From Candidatus Tagabacteria bacterium CG_4_10_14_0_2_um_filter_40_13 (GTDB lineage Bacteria > Patescibacteriota > Minisyncoccia > GCA-002779875), in assembly GCA_002792165.1 (NCBI GenBank), contig PFNV01000040.1, positions 1 through 57,996 on the forward strand: 57,996 bases of DNA, written 5' to 3'. Every line of letters begins with the position of its first letter. The first letter of the stretch is position 1. This document shows positions 49,507 through 57,022 of this stretch, one piece after another. The notes below the pieces were generated by a model. It made no database searches, was not told where the DNA came from, and worked only from the letters and a program-made list of their open reading frames with translations. Both the position numbers and the translations under genes were made by a program.

Positions 49507-50241
49507 TTATATGTTCTTTTTTATTTTAATATTTTGGAAAACTGTAGTTTGTTCAACTATAACAAAACCTCGTTTTATCAGTTCTAAAATTGCCAAAAAA
49601 CTTACTATAATTTCGATTTTCTTCGGCCCAAGGCCGACCAGCCTCGGGTTGGCCTTTCCATCCAAACCGGAAATATCCGCAAATGACATTTCGATCTGTT
49701 GTTGCAATCTGCTGATTATATCCGTTATTTTTTTCTCAAGGCTTATTGTTTTTTTAACAAGTGCTTTCGGTAAAATTTCTTTTTGAGGCAGATTAGCGAT
49801 AATCTGCCTCATTGCCTCAAAAATTTTTTCCTTTGTCACTCCTTTTGGTTCGAGAAATTCGAAATTTAATCCCAGAAACGCTTCCCGCCCGAACATAATA
49901 TTTTTCCCGAAACATTTTCCGAGTTCGATGGCAAAATTTCTGATATGAGCATAAAGCTGCAAACGGCGCTCCAAATCCTTGATATCTCCCGCTTCTTCTT
50001 CGGAAAACTGGAAAGTGGAAATAAGTGACGCGGATTTTATCAGAAGAAGTGTTGAAGCAATTGCTATAAAACTGCTTACTTCCCCCAGCGGAAATCCTTC
50101 AAGCGTTTTCAAATAATCGACATATTGGTCTGTAACATCCGCCAAAGAAACATCGCTGATGGAAAGCTTGCGTTTTTCTATCAATTCCAAAAGCATCCCC
50201 AATGGCCCCTCAAATTTCTCAAGTTTTATTTGGTAGGTCAT
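49507..50241 (-). CDS. scpA: Segregation and condensation protein ScpA
   Basis: 244 aa. KLEKFEGPLGMLLELIEKRKLSISDVSLADVTDQYV is the N-terminal ScpA signature (L-G in place of L-D); the C-terminal winged helix ends IVSFLAILELIKRGFVIV. Kleisin of the Smc complex. The frame begins just behind the palindrome at 50256. Confidence 0.92.
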   Translation of the reverse strand: MTYQIKLEKFEGPLGMLLELIEKRKLSISDVSLADVTDQYVDYLKTLEGFPLGEVSSFIAIASTLLLIKSASLISTFQFSEEEAGDIKDLERRLQLYAHIRNFAIELGKCFGKNIMFGREAFLGLNFEFLEPKGVTKEKIFEAMRQIIANLPQKEILPKALVKKTISLEKKITDIISRLQQQIEMSFADISGLDGKANPRLVGLGPKKIEIIVSFLAILELIKRGFVIVEQTTVFQNIKIKKNI

Positions 50242-50255
50242 ATATTTAAATAATA

Positions 50256-50291
50256 TTTAGACAAATTCTACGACCGTAGAAATAGTCTAAA
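50256..50291. repeat. Palindrome R4 upstream of scpA
   Basis: TTTAGAC ... TTCTACG, AC, CGTAGAA ... GTCTAAA: 17-bp arms with two mismatches. Same arm-core design as R1-R3, different sequence. Between scpA and the aspS remnant; only one copy here. Confidence 0.7.
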
Positions 50292-50305
50292 GTCTCAATT
50301 TTGAT

Positions 50306-50483
50306 TTATTTCTTTTGGGGCGATTGCGGCAAAGCATAGAACTGTCCGGAACGCAAACGCGAAGGCACAACATAATCCCTGGCGCCTTCCGGCGTTGATT
50401 TGGTAAGAATGGGAGTTTCAATTTCAAATCTTGACATTTTCGCCTTCATAATCCGGCGTTTTTTCGATAAAAATCCGCTCCAT
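50306..50483 (-). pseudogene. Collapsed aspartyl-tRNA synthetase remnant
   Basis: On the minus strand ATG 50483 opens MERIFIEKTPDYEGENVKI, an AspRS N-terminus, then stops. The next frame reads RFEIETPILTKSTPEGARDY and FYALPQSPQ, the class II motif-1/2 region of AspRS, and stops after KK at 50306. The anticodon-binding middle (about 100 residues) and everything behind QSPQ are missing. So it is a deleted copy, not a usable enzyme, or a small relic protein (MKAKMSRFEIE..., 47 aa). It fills the gap 50242-50557 with the hairpins at both ends. Confidence 0.75.
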
Positions 50484-50523
50484 ATTCTTTGATTTTAATA
50501 TATTAACCTTAAATTGACAAATG

Positions 50524-50547
50524 AAAAGCCCCGATAGCGGGGCTTTT
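50524..50547. terminator. Terminator behind the CDF gene
   Basis: AAAAGCCCCG, loop ATAG, CGGGGCTTTT: a 10-bp stem, bidirectional, 11 nt behind the cation exporter stop. Confidence 0.85.
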
Positions 50548-50557
50548 AAATTTGCGA

Positions 50558-51424
50558 TTAGTATGGTTCGGGATGAACCGTAATATCTTTAATTTCCGGA
50601 ATTTGTTTTTGGATTTTTCCGGAAACTTCATGGCAAATTTCATGCGCTGTTTTAAGAGAGAGATTCGGGGCGACTATAATATGAATATCCAGAAAAATAT
50701 GGTCTTCGTTACCCCTGCTTCTTATTTGATGGCACGTGATAACTTTACCGACTGACTCGGCAATTTTCTTTATTTGGTCTTTGTTTACATTTGTTTTATC
50801 CGATAAAACAGAGGATGTTTCTTTAAATATCTCAAAAGCCAATTTCATAATAAACACAACGACAACGGAAGCGATAATAGGATCAATTATTGGCGGTAAT
50901 CCTACTTCAACCAATATTGCCCCCAAAATTACGGCACTAGTCGTAATATAGTGGGATTTTGTATGCAAGGCATCCACTTTCAGGATAATGCTTTTAAGTT
51001 CTATTCCCTTTTTAAATTCATATCTTGCGACCACAATATCTATTATCAGGCAACTTACAAGAATTCCCATTGAAAGCGGAAACCAATTTGCGCCGGAAAA
51101 AATTGTCTCTGGCGCGGAAAGTTTTCCGATAATATTTCGGATAATCTCATAGGCCGCAATTACCAAAAAAACCAGAATAACTTGGGAAGCAATGGCTTCA
51201 TATTTTCTATGGCCGTAAGGATGATCTTCGTCAGCGGGTTTTTCGGCAATTTTGATGCCGAAAATCCCCACGATATTGGTTGCGCCGTCAAAAAGAGAAT
51301 GTATGCCGTCGCTTAGAACACATAATGTGCCCGTTAAAAGACCCAGTATAATTTTAGAAAACGCTACGAGCCAGTTTAAAAACAGAATTATCAAAAGAAC
51401 CCTTCTAATTTTCCTGAAATTCAC
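50558..51424 (-). CDS. Cation diffusion facilitator exporter
   Basis: 288 aa, six helices. Metal sites: SDGIHSLFDG in helix 2 (D and H-x-x-x-D) and DALHTKSHYI in helix 5; ADEDHPYGHRKYEA is the conserved CDF loop. The C-terminal cytoplasmic domain holds CHQIRSRG and DIHI-x. Exports Zn2+, Fe2+ or Mn2+ by proton exchange; the specific metal is not clear (site A residues D and H/D). Confidence 0.9.
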   Translation of the reverse strand: MNFRKIRRVLLIILFLNWLVAFSKIILGLLTGTLCVLSDGIHSLFDGATNIVGIFGIKIAEKPADEDHPYGHRKYEAIASQVILVFLVIAAYEIIRNIIGKLSAPETIFSGANWFPLSMGILVSCLIIDIVVARYEFKKGIELKSIILKVDALHTKSHYITTSAVILGAILVEVGLPPIIDPIIASVVVVFIMKLAFEIFKETSSVLSDKTNVNKDQIKKIAESVGKVITCHQIRSRGNEDHIFLDIHIIVAPNLSLKTAHEICHEVSGKIQKQIPEIKDITVHPEPY

Positions 51425-51511
51425 TTAAATCTCCTTTTTGATTCATGTTTTCAAAATGCGTTATTTTTGGTCAATATAGCGTTCTTGGCCAAAAAGTCAA
51501 GGAAAATAAAA

Positions 51512-51530
51512 AGCCCCTTTTTAAGGGGCT
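51512..51530 (-). terminator. Terminator of the tRNA-Lys / 24-aa ORF unit
   Basis: AGCCCCTT, TTT loop, AAGGGGCT on the plus strand. Read on the minus strand it ends in TTTTTATTTT. Confidence 0.85.
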
Positions 51531-51546
51531 GGATTGGTGAGCCATT

Positions 51547-51621
51547 TTAACGTCTTGCTCGGGACTGGCGTTCCTTGCCGCAGCAGGAACAGTGTGTCGC
51601 ATGCGGAAACATCCACATCAT
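51547..51621 (-). CDS. 24-aa cysteine-containing peptide
   Basis: MMWMFPHATHCSCCGKERQ and a basic end (SRARR). H-x-H-C-x-C-C could bind a metal. AAAGGAGGTG, the strongest ribosome site in the window, lies 9 nt before the first ATG. tRNA-Lys is just upstream on the same strand and a terminator just behind, so both may be one transcript. Family unknown; a second frame from the same site (MKYDVDVSACDTLFLL...) has a start only 2 nt from the Shine-Dalgarno and is less likely. Short length keeps confidence modest. Confidence 0.5.
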   Translation of the reverse strand: MMWMFPHATHCSCCGKERQSRARR

Positions 51622-51650
51622 ATTTCATCACCTCCTTTCCTATAATTCAG

Positions 51651-51724
51651 TCCGCCCACTAGGAATCGAACCTAGAACCTTCTCCTTAAAAGGGAGCTGC
51701 TCTACCAGATTGAGCTATGGGCGG
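51651..51724 (-). tRNA. tRNA-Lys (anticodon TTT)
   Basis: 74 nt. Acceptor CCGCCCA/TGGGCGG, loop CTTTTAA with anticodon TTT, T-arm CTAGGTTCGATTCCTAG. The 27-43 pair is a G-A mismatch. CCA not encoded. Confidence 0.93.
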
Positions 51725-51729
51725 TTAAA

Positions 51730-52245
51730 TTAGCGTTTTCTCACTATAAAAAATAATGCGACTAATGGCAAGGTTAACCACCAAAAGAATGCTCCGTTTG
51801 AAGCGAATATATTTTGAACAACCGGCGAAAAAGTAAAAAGTTCCTTAGCCGGCAAAAGCTGAAAAATAAAACTCATCAAAAGACCGACTTCCAAAAAACT
51901 CAATAAAAATACCTGCCACCATTGCCTTGTTCCCGAACTGTCGTCTCTAGATAAAACTCTGTTAAAAAGAAAAGTCAATAAAATAATGAGAATCGCAAAA
52001 GTCAAACTTCGGAATAAAAAGACTTCCAAAAGCGGCCGGCCTTTTACGACAAAATCCAAATAGGAAAAATTAGCGAATACCAATCCGGAAACATAAAGGG
52101 AAAATAAAGCGGCGATAAGTTTCTTTTTCCCCGAAGAAATTCCGTAAAAGAATCCCGCGGCGATAAAAAAGAAAATAACCATCAAATCCCAAGTCGGATG
52201 CGTTAATATCCTGGATATGGTTTCCAAATTCGCCGATTGAAGCAT
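51730..52245 (-). CDS. Multi-helix membrane protein of unknown function
   Basis: 171 aa with five predicted helices (first around 18-34, last around 152-168) and basic loops. LDFVVKGRPLLEVFLFRSLTF recalls CvpA-like proteins only in general shape. It lies immediately upstream of tRNA-Lys on the same strand. No family assigned. Confidence 0.6.
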   Translation of the reverse strand: MLQSANLETISRILTHPTWDLMVIFFFIAAGFFYGISSGKKKLIAALFSLYVSGLVFANFSYLDFVVKGRPLLEVFLFRSLTFAILIILLTFLFNRVLSRDDSSGTRQWWQVFLLSFLEVGLLMSFIFQLLPAKELFTFSPVVQNIFASNGAFFWWLTLPLVALFFIVRKR

Positions 52246-52291
52246 TATCTTTATTTTACCTGTTTACTTGTACGATGTCACTGATTAACTG

Positions 52292-53377
52292 TTATATTCC
52301 TTCTTCGCGTAATTCCTCTATAATTTTTTTACTGCGATTAGACAATCTTTTAGGAATTCTTATGAATATTTTAATCAGCAGATCCCCCCTTGCGCCGTGG
52401 ACAGAAGGAATACCTTTGCCGCGAACGCGCATAATCTCTCCCGAATCGACTCCCGCGGGAATTTTAAGCTTAATGTTCCCGTCGAGCGTTTTAATATCTT
52501 TTTCCCCTCCCAAAAGCGCGTCGGATAACCTTACATCCAAATCCATCACAAGATTATTCCCTTCTTTTTTGAAAAACGGATGAGGTTTCACATGGATTTT
52601 CACGTATAAATCTCCTGCTACGCCGTAGGCTATTGCCTCGCCCTGTTTCGATAGTTTTATCATTTGACCATTCTCTATGCCGCCGGGGATTTTTATTTTC
52701 ACTTCTTCGTTTTTCGGCAATATTCCTTCTCCCCTGCAAGCGGAACATTTTTTCTCCGGAATTTTCCCCCGTCCGCGGCAATTACCGCATTCCGCTAAAG
52801 AAGCGATATTGCCGAAAAAAGAACGCCTGGTTTCGTGTATTTTTCCCGAGCCTTGGCACATAGGACAAGTTTTAAAACTTGTTCCTTCTTCGGCGCCTTT
52901 ACCTTGGCATCTTTCGCAAAAACCCAATTTTGTCAAAACAACTTTTCGTTCCACTCCGAATGCCGCTTCTTCAAAACTTATTTCCAGATCAATGGAAATA
53001 TCGCGGCCTCTTTTGACGCGAGTCCGCCCTCCCCTTGAAGAAAATCCGAAAATATCCCCAAAAATATCACCGAGATTCAAATCTTGAAAACCGGAAAATT
53101 CTCCCTCGGAAAAATCGCCGAAACCGCCGAAATCCCAGCCCGAGGCTGGTCCGCCGGAAGCGCCGCTGAAAACCCTGCCGTATCTGTCATACTCCGCTCT
53201 TTTTACATCGTCTATTAAGATATGATAAGCCTCGTTGATTTCCTTGAATTTTTCTTCGCTGCCGCCGGATTTATCCGGATGATATTTAAGCGCCAATTTG
53301 CGGTATGCTTTTTTAATATCTTCTTTGGAAGCATTTCTTGAAATACCCAGTATTTGATAATAATCTCTTGTTGTCAT
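52292..53377 (-). CDS. dnaJ: Chaperone DnaJ
   Basis: 361 aa: J domain with HPD (YHPDKSGG), G/F region (GGPASGWDFGG), four CxxCxGxG zinc repeats (CERCQGKG, CPMCQGSG, CGNCRGRG, CSACRGEG), C-terminal substrate domains. Full class I DnaJ. 3 nt behind dnaK. Confidence 0.95.
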   Translation of the reverse strand: MTTRDYYQILGISRNASKEDIKKAYRKLALKYHPDKSGGSEEKFKEINEAYHILIDDVKRAEYDRYGRVFSGASGGPASGWDFGGFGDFSEGEFSGFQDLNLGDIFGDIFGFSSRGGRTRVKRGRDISIDLEISFEEAAFGVERKVVLTKLGFCERCQGKGAEEGTSFKTCPMCQGSGKIHETRRSFFGNIASLAECGNCRGRGKIPEKKCSACRGEGILPKNEEVKIKIPGGIENGQMIKLSKQGEAIAYGVAGDLYVKIHVKPHPFFKKEGNNLVMDLDVRLSDALLGGEKDIKTLDGNIKLKIPAGVDSGEIMRVRGKGIPSVHGARGDLLIKIFIRIPKRLSNRSKKIIEELREEGI

Positions 53378-53380
53378 TTA

Positions 53381-55282
53381 TTATTTTTTGTCGCCATCGT
53401 CCTCTTTATAATCGGCATCCTTGATATTATCTTCCGGCGGTTGCGGTGGCTGTTGCGACTGTTGCGAACCTTGCTTATAAAGCAATTCTCCTATTTTCTG
53501 GATTTCACGCGACAGATCTGCAGTCGCGTTTTTTATCGCGTCGGCGTCATTGCCTTCTTTAACTTTTTTAACAGCTTCGATTTTTTCTTCAATAGTTTTT
53601 TTGATATCCGCGGGAACTTTATCGCCCGCGTCTCTTAAAGCTTTTTCGCTGGTATAAACTAATGCGTCAGCGGCATTTTTTATTTCTACAGATTCTTTTT
53701 TCACGCGATCTTCATCGGCATGAATCTGAGCGTCCTGCTTCATTTTCTCTATCTCGTTTTTAGTAAGGCCGGATGAAGCTTCGATGCGAATTACCTGTTC
53801 CTTTCCGGTGGCCTTATCCCTTGCTTTCACGTTAAGAATGCCATTCGCATCGATATCAAATGTAACTTCAATTTGAGGCAAACCGCGAGGCGAAGGCGGA
53901 ATTCCATCCAGCATAAAGCGGCCGAGCGTTTTATTGTCTTGAGCCATTTCGCGTTCCCCCTGCAATACATGGATTTCAACGGAGGTTTGGCCGTCTGCGG
54001 CCGTAGAAAAAACCTGCGAGCGGGAAACGGGAATGGTCGTATTTTTTTCCAAAAGCCTTGTCATAACGCCTCCCAGCGTTTCAATGCCAAGCGAAAGCGG
54101 AGTAACGTCCAGAAGGAGCACATCTTTCACTTCTCCGGCAAGAATACCGCCCTGAACAGCCGCTCCGACCGCCACAACCTCATCGGGATTAATGGATTTA
54201 TTCGGTTCCCTGTTAAAAAGGTTTTTGACGGCTTGTTGAATCGCGGGCATGCGGGTTTGTCCTCCAACCAGAATAACTTCTTCAATTTCCGAAGGTTCCA
54301 TTTTGGCGGATTTTAATGCTCTCTTAGTTATTTCGATTGAGCGTTCAATATCTTCGCCGACCAACTCTTCGAGTTTGGCGCGGGTGAATTTTAAAAGAAG
54401 ATGTTTCGGTCCCGAAGAATCTGATGTAATGAATGGGATATTAATTTCCGTTTCGAATGTTGAAGACAATTCATGTTTTGCTTTTTCCGCGGCGTCTTTC
54501 AATCGCTGTAACGCCAAAAAATCCTTCGAAATATCTATTCCGCTTTCTTTTTTAAATTCAGAAACTATCCATCTAATGATTTTTTGATCAAAATCGTCTC
54601 CTCCCAAATGAGTATCGCCGTCTGTCGCTTTCACTTCAATAACCTCATCTCCAACTTCCAGTATTGAAATGTCTAATGTTCCTCCACCGAAATCGTAAAC
54701 AGCAATCTGTTCATTTTTCTTTTTATTAAATCCGTACGCCAAAGCCGCCGCGGTCGGTTCGTTTAAAATTCGCCGCACCTTAAAACCCGCGATTTCTCCC
54801 GCATCTTTCGTGGCTTTGCGCTGGCTGTCGTTAAAATAAGCCGGAACAGTGATTATTGCCTCTTCTATTTTCTGCCCAAGTTTCGCTTCGGCATCATGCT
54901 TGAGTTTTTGTAAAACCATTGCTGAAATTTCTTCCGGACGATACCATCCGCCAGCTGGCGAATCGCCCATTTTCACTTCCACCCCGCCGCTTGCGGAAGC
55001 CCTCATCTTATACGGCAACCATTTCTTGTCTTTAACGACTTCTGCGTCGGTAAACAGCCGGCCAACTAAACGTTTTATGGAGAAAATGGTGTTTTCGGCG
55101 TTAGTCACCGCTTGTCTTTTCGCCAAAAGTCCGGCCAGACGGTCTCCGGCCTTTGAAATGGAAATTATCGAAGGCGTTGTGCGCCCTCCTTCTTCATTTT
55201 CCAAAATTCTCGGCTCTCCGGCTTCTATAAAAGCCATCGCCGAATTAGTTGTTCCTAAATCAATACCTAAAATTTTACTCAT
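53381..55282 (-). CDS. dnaK: Chaperone DnaK (Hsp70)
   Basis: 633 aa. GIDLGTTNSAMAF, NEPTAAALAYG, DFGGGTLDISI and VLLLDVTPLSLGIETLGG. N-terminal ATPase and C-terminal peptide-binding domains with glutamine-rich tail. Residues 107-112 (DSPAGG) are an insert coded by a perfect palindrome in the ATPase domain just before YRPEEISAM. Works with GrpE and DnaJ next door. Confidence 0.97.
   Translation of the reverse strand: MSKILGIDLGTTNSAMAFIEAGEPRILENEEGGRTTPSIISISKAGDRLAGLLAKRQAVTNAENTIFSIKRLVGRLFTDAEVVKDKKWLPYKMRASASGGVEVKMGDSPAGGWYRPEEISAMVLQKLKHDAEAKLGQKIEEAIITVPAYFNDSQRKATKDAGEIAGFKVRRILNEPTAAALAYGFNKKKNEQIAVYDFGGGTLDISILEVGDEVIEVKATDGDTHLGGDDFDQKIIRWIVSEFKKESGIDISKDFLALQRLKDAAEKAKHELSSTFETEINIPFITSDSSGPKHLLLKFTRAKLEELVGEDIERSIEITKRALKSAKMEPSEIEEVILVGGQTRMPAIQQAVKNLFNREPNKSINPDEVVAVGAAVQGGILAGEVKDVLLLDVTPLSLGIETLGGVMTRLLEKNTTIPVSRSQVFSTAADGQTSVEIHVLQGEREMAQDNKTLGRFMLDGIPPSPRGLPQIEVTFDIDANGILNVKARDKATGKEQVIRIEASSGLTKNEIEKMKQDAQIHADEDRVKKESVEIKNAADALVYTSEKALRDAGDKVPADIKKTIEEKIEAVKKVKEGNDADAIKNATADLSREIQKIGELLYKQGSQQSQQPPQPPEDNIKDADYKEDDGDKK
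54948..54960. repeat. In-frame palindrome inside dnaK
   Basis: CGCCAGCTGGCG is a perfect 12-bp palindrome (54949-54960) with one further C on its left. It encodes SPAGG in a surface loop where DnaK proteins normally have only a few residues. Confidence 0.65.
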
Positions 55283-55309
55283 ATGCTTTGATTATTAATT
55301 GTTTTATTT

Positions 55310-55843
55310 TTATTTTTGTTTCGATATTTTTACTTTTGCCGGTCTGATAACGCGTCCGTGCAACAAATATCCTTTCTGCACTTCTTCAATAATGATTCCC
55401 TCTTCTTTTTCAGATTCAATTTCGCCCACTATTTCATGAAGCTGAAGGTTCATTTTTTCACCCATACTCTTTATGGAAGAAAAACCGTACTTTCCCAGAG
55501 TATCCTCTAGTTGTATTTTAATCAAAAGAACGCCTTTTGAAAACTTGGAATCCTTCTCGTTTTCTAAAGCCAAATTAAAACTGTCTAAGATCGGCAAGAT
55601 GTCGGAGATTAGCATAAAATTCGCGAATTTTGCAAAATCCTGATTGCGCCGTTCATCGTCTTTTCTGGCGTTTATAAGATCTGCTTTTGCTCTTTGCCAT
55701 CCGTTAAGATATTCTTCCTTAAGTTCCTGGCATTTTTTGAGTTTCTCCTGCAACTGTTTGAATTTTTCTTGAATATCTAAATTCCCGCCATCATCAACAG
55801 TTTCCTCTACTGTAATTTCTTCTTTGTTATTTTCCTCATTCAT
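55310..55843 (-). CDS. grpE: Nucleotide exchange factor GrpE
   Basis: 177 aa. Acidic N-terminus, long coiled coil (about 25-75), LPILDSFNLALEN and HEIVGEIESEKEEGIIIEEVQKGYLLHGRVIRPAKVKISK. It releases ADP from DnaK. 13 nt behind rpsI, 27 nt before dnaK, so it is joined to the ribosomal-protein run. Confidence 0.95.
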   Translation of the reverse strand: MNEENNKEEITVEETVDDGGNLDIQEKFKQLQEKLKKCQELKEEYLNGWQRAKADLINARKDDERRNQDFAKFANFMLISDILPILDSFNLALENEKDSKFSKGVLLIKIQLEDTLGKYGFSSIKSMGEKMNLQLHEIVGEIESEKEEGIIIEEVQKGYLLHGRVIRPAKVKISKQK

Positions 55844-55856
55844 AGATGTTTTTCTT

Positions 55857-56306
55857 TTACCTCTTGCTCCATTGCGGGGCCTTTCTTGCTTTTTTAAGGC
55901 CGAATTTTCTCCTTTCTTTCATTCTCGAATCACGCTTCAAAAAACCGAGATGCTTCAACGGTTTGCGCAAGGCCGGCTGAAATTTTTCCAATACCCTCGC
56001 GATACCATGCCTTACCGCTCCGGACTGGGAACTTATTCCCCCGCCCATTACTTTAACTTCTATTCCGACTTTCTGCAAAAGTTGAGTTTCTTTAAGCGGT
56101 TCTTGAATCGTCCGTTGCAAGCTTACCGTCGGAAAATACATTAAAAAATCTTTCCCATTGACGATAATACTGCCTTTTACGGCATCAAAAAGCCGCACGC
56201 GGGCAACCGATGTTTTCCTCCGGCCCACAGCTTCAATATAATGCCTTTGCTTTTTCAACGATTCTGCAGTTGAAACAGATTTTGTTTTTGTTGTTTTCGT
56301 AATCAT
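55857..56306 (-). CDS. rpsI: 30S ribosomal protein uS9
   Basis: 149 aa. EAVGRRKTSVARVRL, GGGISSQSGAVRHGIARVLE and the end KKARKAPQWSKR. The C-terminal lysine/arginine tail reaches the P-site tRNA. An N-terminal extension of about 25 residues precedes the usual start. Confidence 0.96.
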   Translation of the reverse strand: MITKTTKTKSVSTAESLKKQRHYIEAVGRRKTSVARVRLFDAVKGSIIVNGKDFLMYFPTVSLQRTIQEPLKETQLLQKVGIEVKVMGGGISSQSGAVRHGIARVLEKFQPALRKPLKHLGFLKRDSRMKERRKFGLKKARKAPQWSKR

Positions 56307-56311
56307 AATAT

Positions 56312-56662
56312 TTATGCTTCAATAATAAGATTTTTCAAAATTTCTTTTCTAAGTCTATTTTTAGGAAGCATTCCTAGAACCGCATGCTTGAAAATTACAG
56401 TATACCCTTTTTCTATAAATTTTTTCATAGAAACATATTTCAAGCCGCCGGGATGTCCCGAATATTTCGGGTATGTTTTCTGCTCGAGTTTTTTGGAAGT
56501 TATTCTCAGCTTAGAAAGATTAATCACCTTAACTCGTATTTTCGGTTTTATGCCAGGCGAATAAGCAGCGGTTGTTTTCGCCATTAAGTTTTTTGCCGTT
56601 TCCGAAGCTACTCTCCCCAGCGCTTTATCTTTTGCGTCAATGATAATTTCAAGCTTTTCCAT
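56312..56662 (-). CDS. rplM: 50S ribosomal protein uL13
   Basis: 116 aa. IIDAKDKALGRVASETAKNLMAK, TYPKYSGHPGGLKYVSMKKFIEKG and VLGMLPKNRLRKEILKNLII. Shorter than usual (about 140 aa), losing the end of the protein. It and rpsI form the classic pair. Confidence 0.95.
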   Translation of the reverse strand: MEKLEIIIDAKDKALGRVASETAKNLMAKTTAAYSPGIKPKIRVKVINLSKLRITSKKLEQKTYPKYSGHPGGLKYVSMKKFIEKGYTVIFKHAVLGMLPKNRLRKEILKNLIIEA

Positions 56663-56668
56663 ATTATA

Positions 56669-57022
56669 TTATTTAATGAATTCTATAATTGCCATCGGGC
56701 TCGTATCTCCTGTTTTCCTCCTGCCTAATTTGATAATTCGGGTATAGCCCCCATGCCTTTCGGCATATCGCGGCGCGATTTCTTCAAATATTTTTTTAAC
56801 CTGTTTCGGCACAAACGTTTTTGCGAGTATACGACGGTTGCTTACCGTATTTTTTTTCGCTCTTGTTATCATCTTCTCTATCAGCGGCCGAATCTCCTTG
56901 GCTTTGGCTTCGGTTATAACCATTTTTTCCGCCTTTATAAAATTATTCAAAAGAGAACGAATCAAACTTCGCCTTACTTTTCTTATCCTGCCGAATTTTC
57001 TCCCCTTTTGTAGATGTTTCAT
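56669..57022 (-). CDS. rplQ: 50S ribosomal protein bL17
   Basis: 117 aa. MKHLQKGRKFGRIRKVRRSLIRSLLNNFI, ITEAKAKEIRPLIEKMITRAKK and RYAERHGGYTRIIKLGRRKTGD. Usual place after rpoA; the ATG overlaps the rpoA stop (ATGA). Confidence 0.96.
   Translation of the reverse strand: MKHLQKGRKFGRIRKVRRSLIRSLLNNFIKAEKMVITEAKAKEIRPLIEKMITRAKKNTVSNRRILAKTFVPKQVKKIFEEIAPRYAERHGGYTRIIKLGRRKTGDTSPMAIIEFIK

Noticed and set aside
53873..54316. 147-codon plus-strand frame inside dnaK
   Set aside because: Antisense shadow of a highly conserved gene, with no promoter or Shine-Dalgarno.
55283..55309. CIRCE or heat-shock operator before dnaK/grpE
   Set aside because: No TTAGCACTC-type inverted repeat in the gaps 55283-55309, 55844-55856 or 53378-53380.
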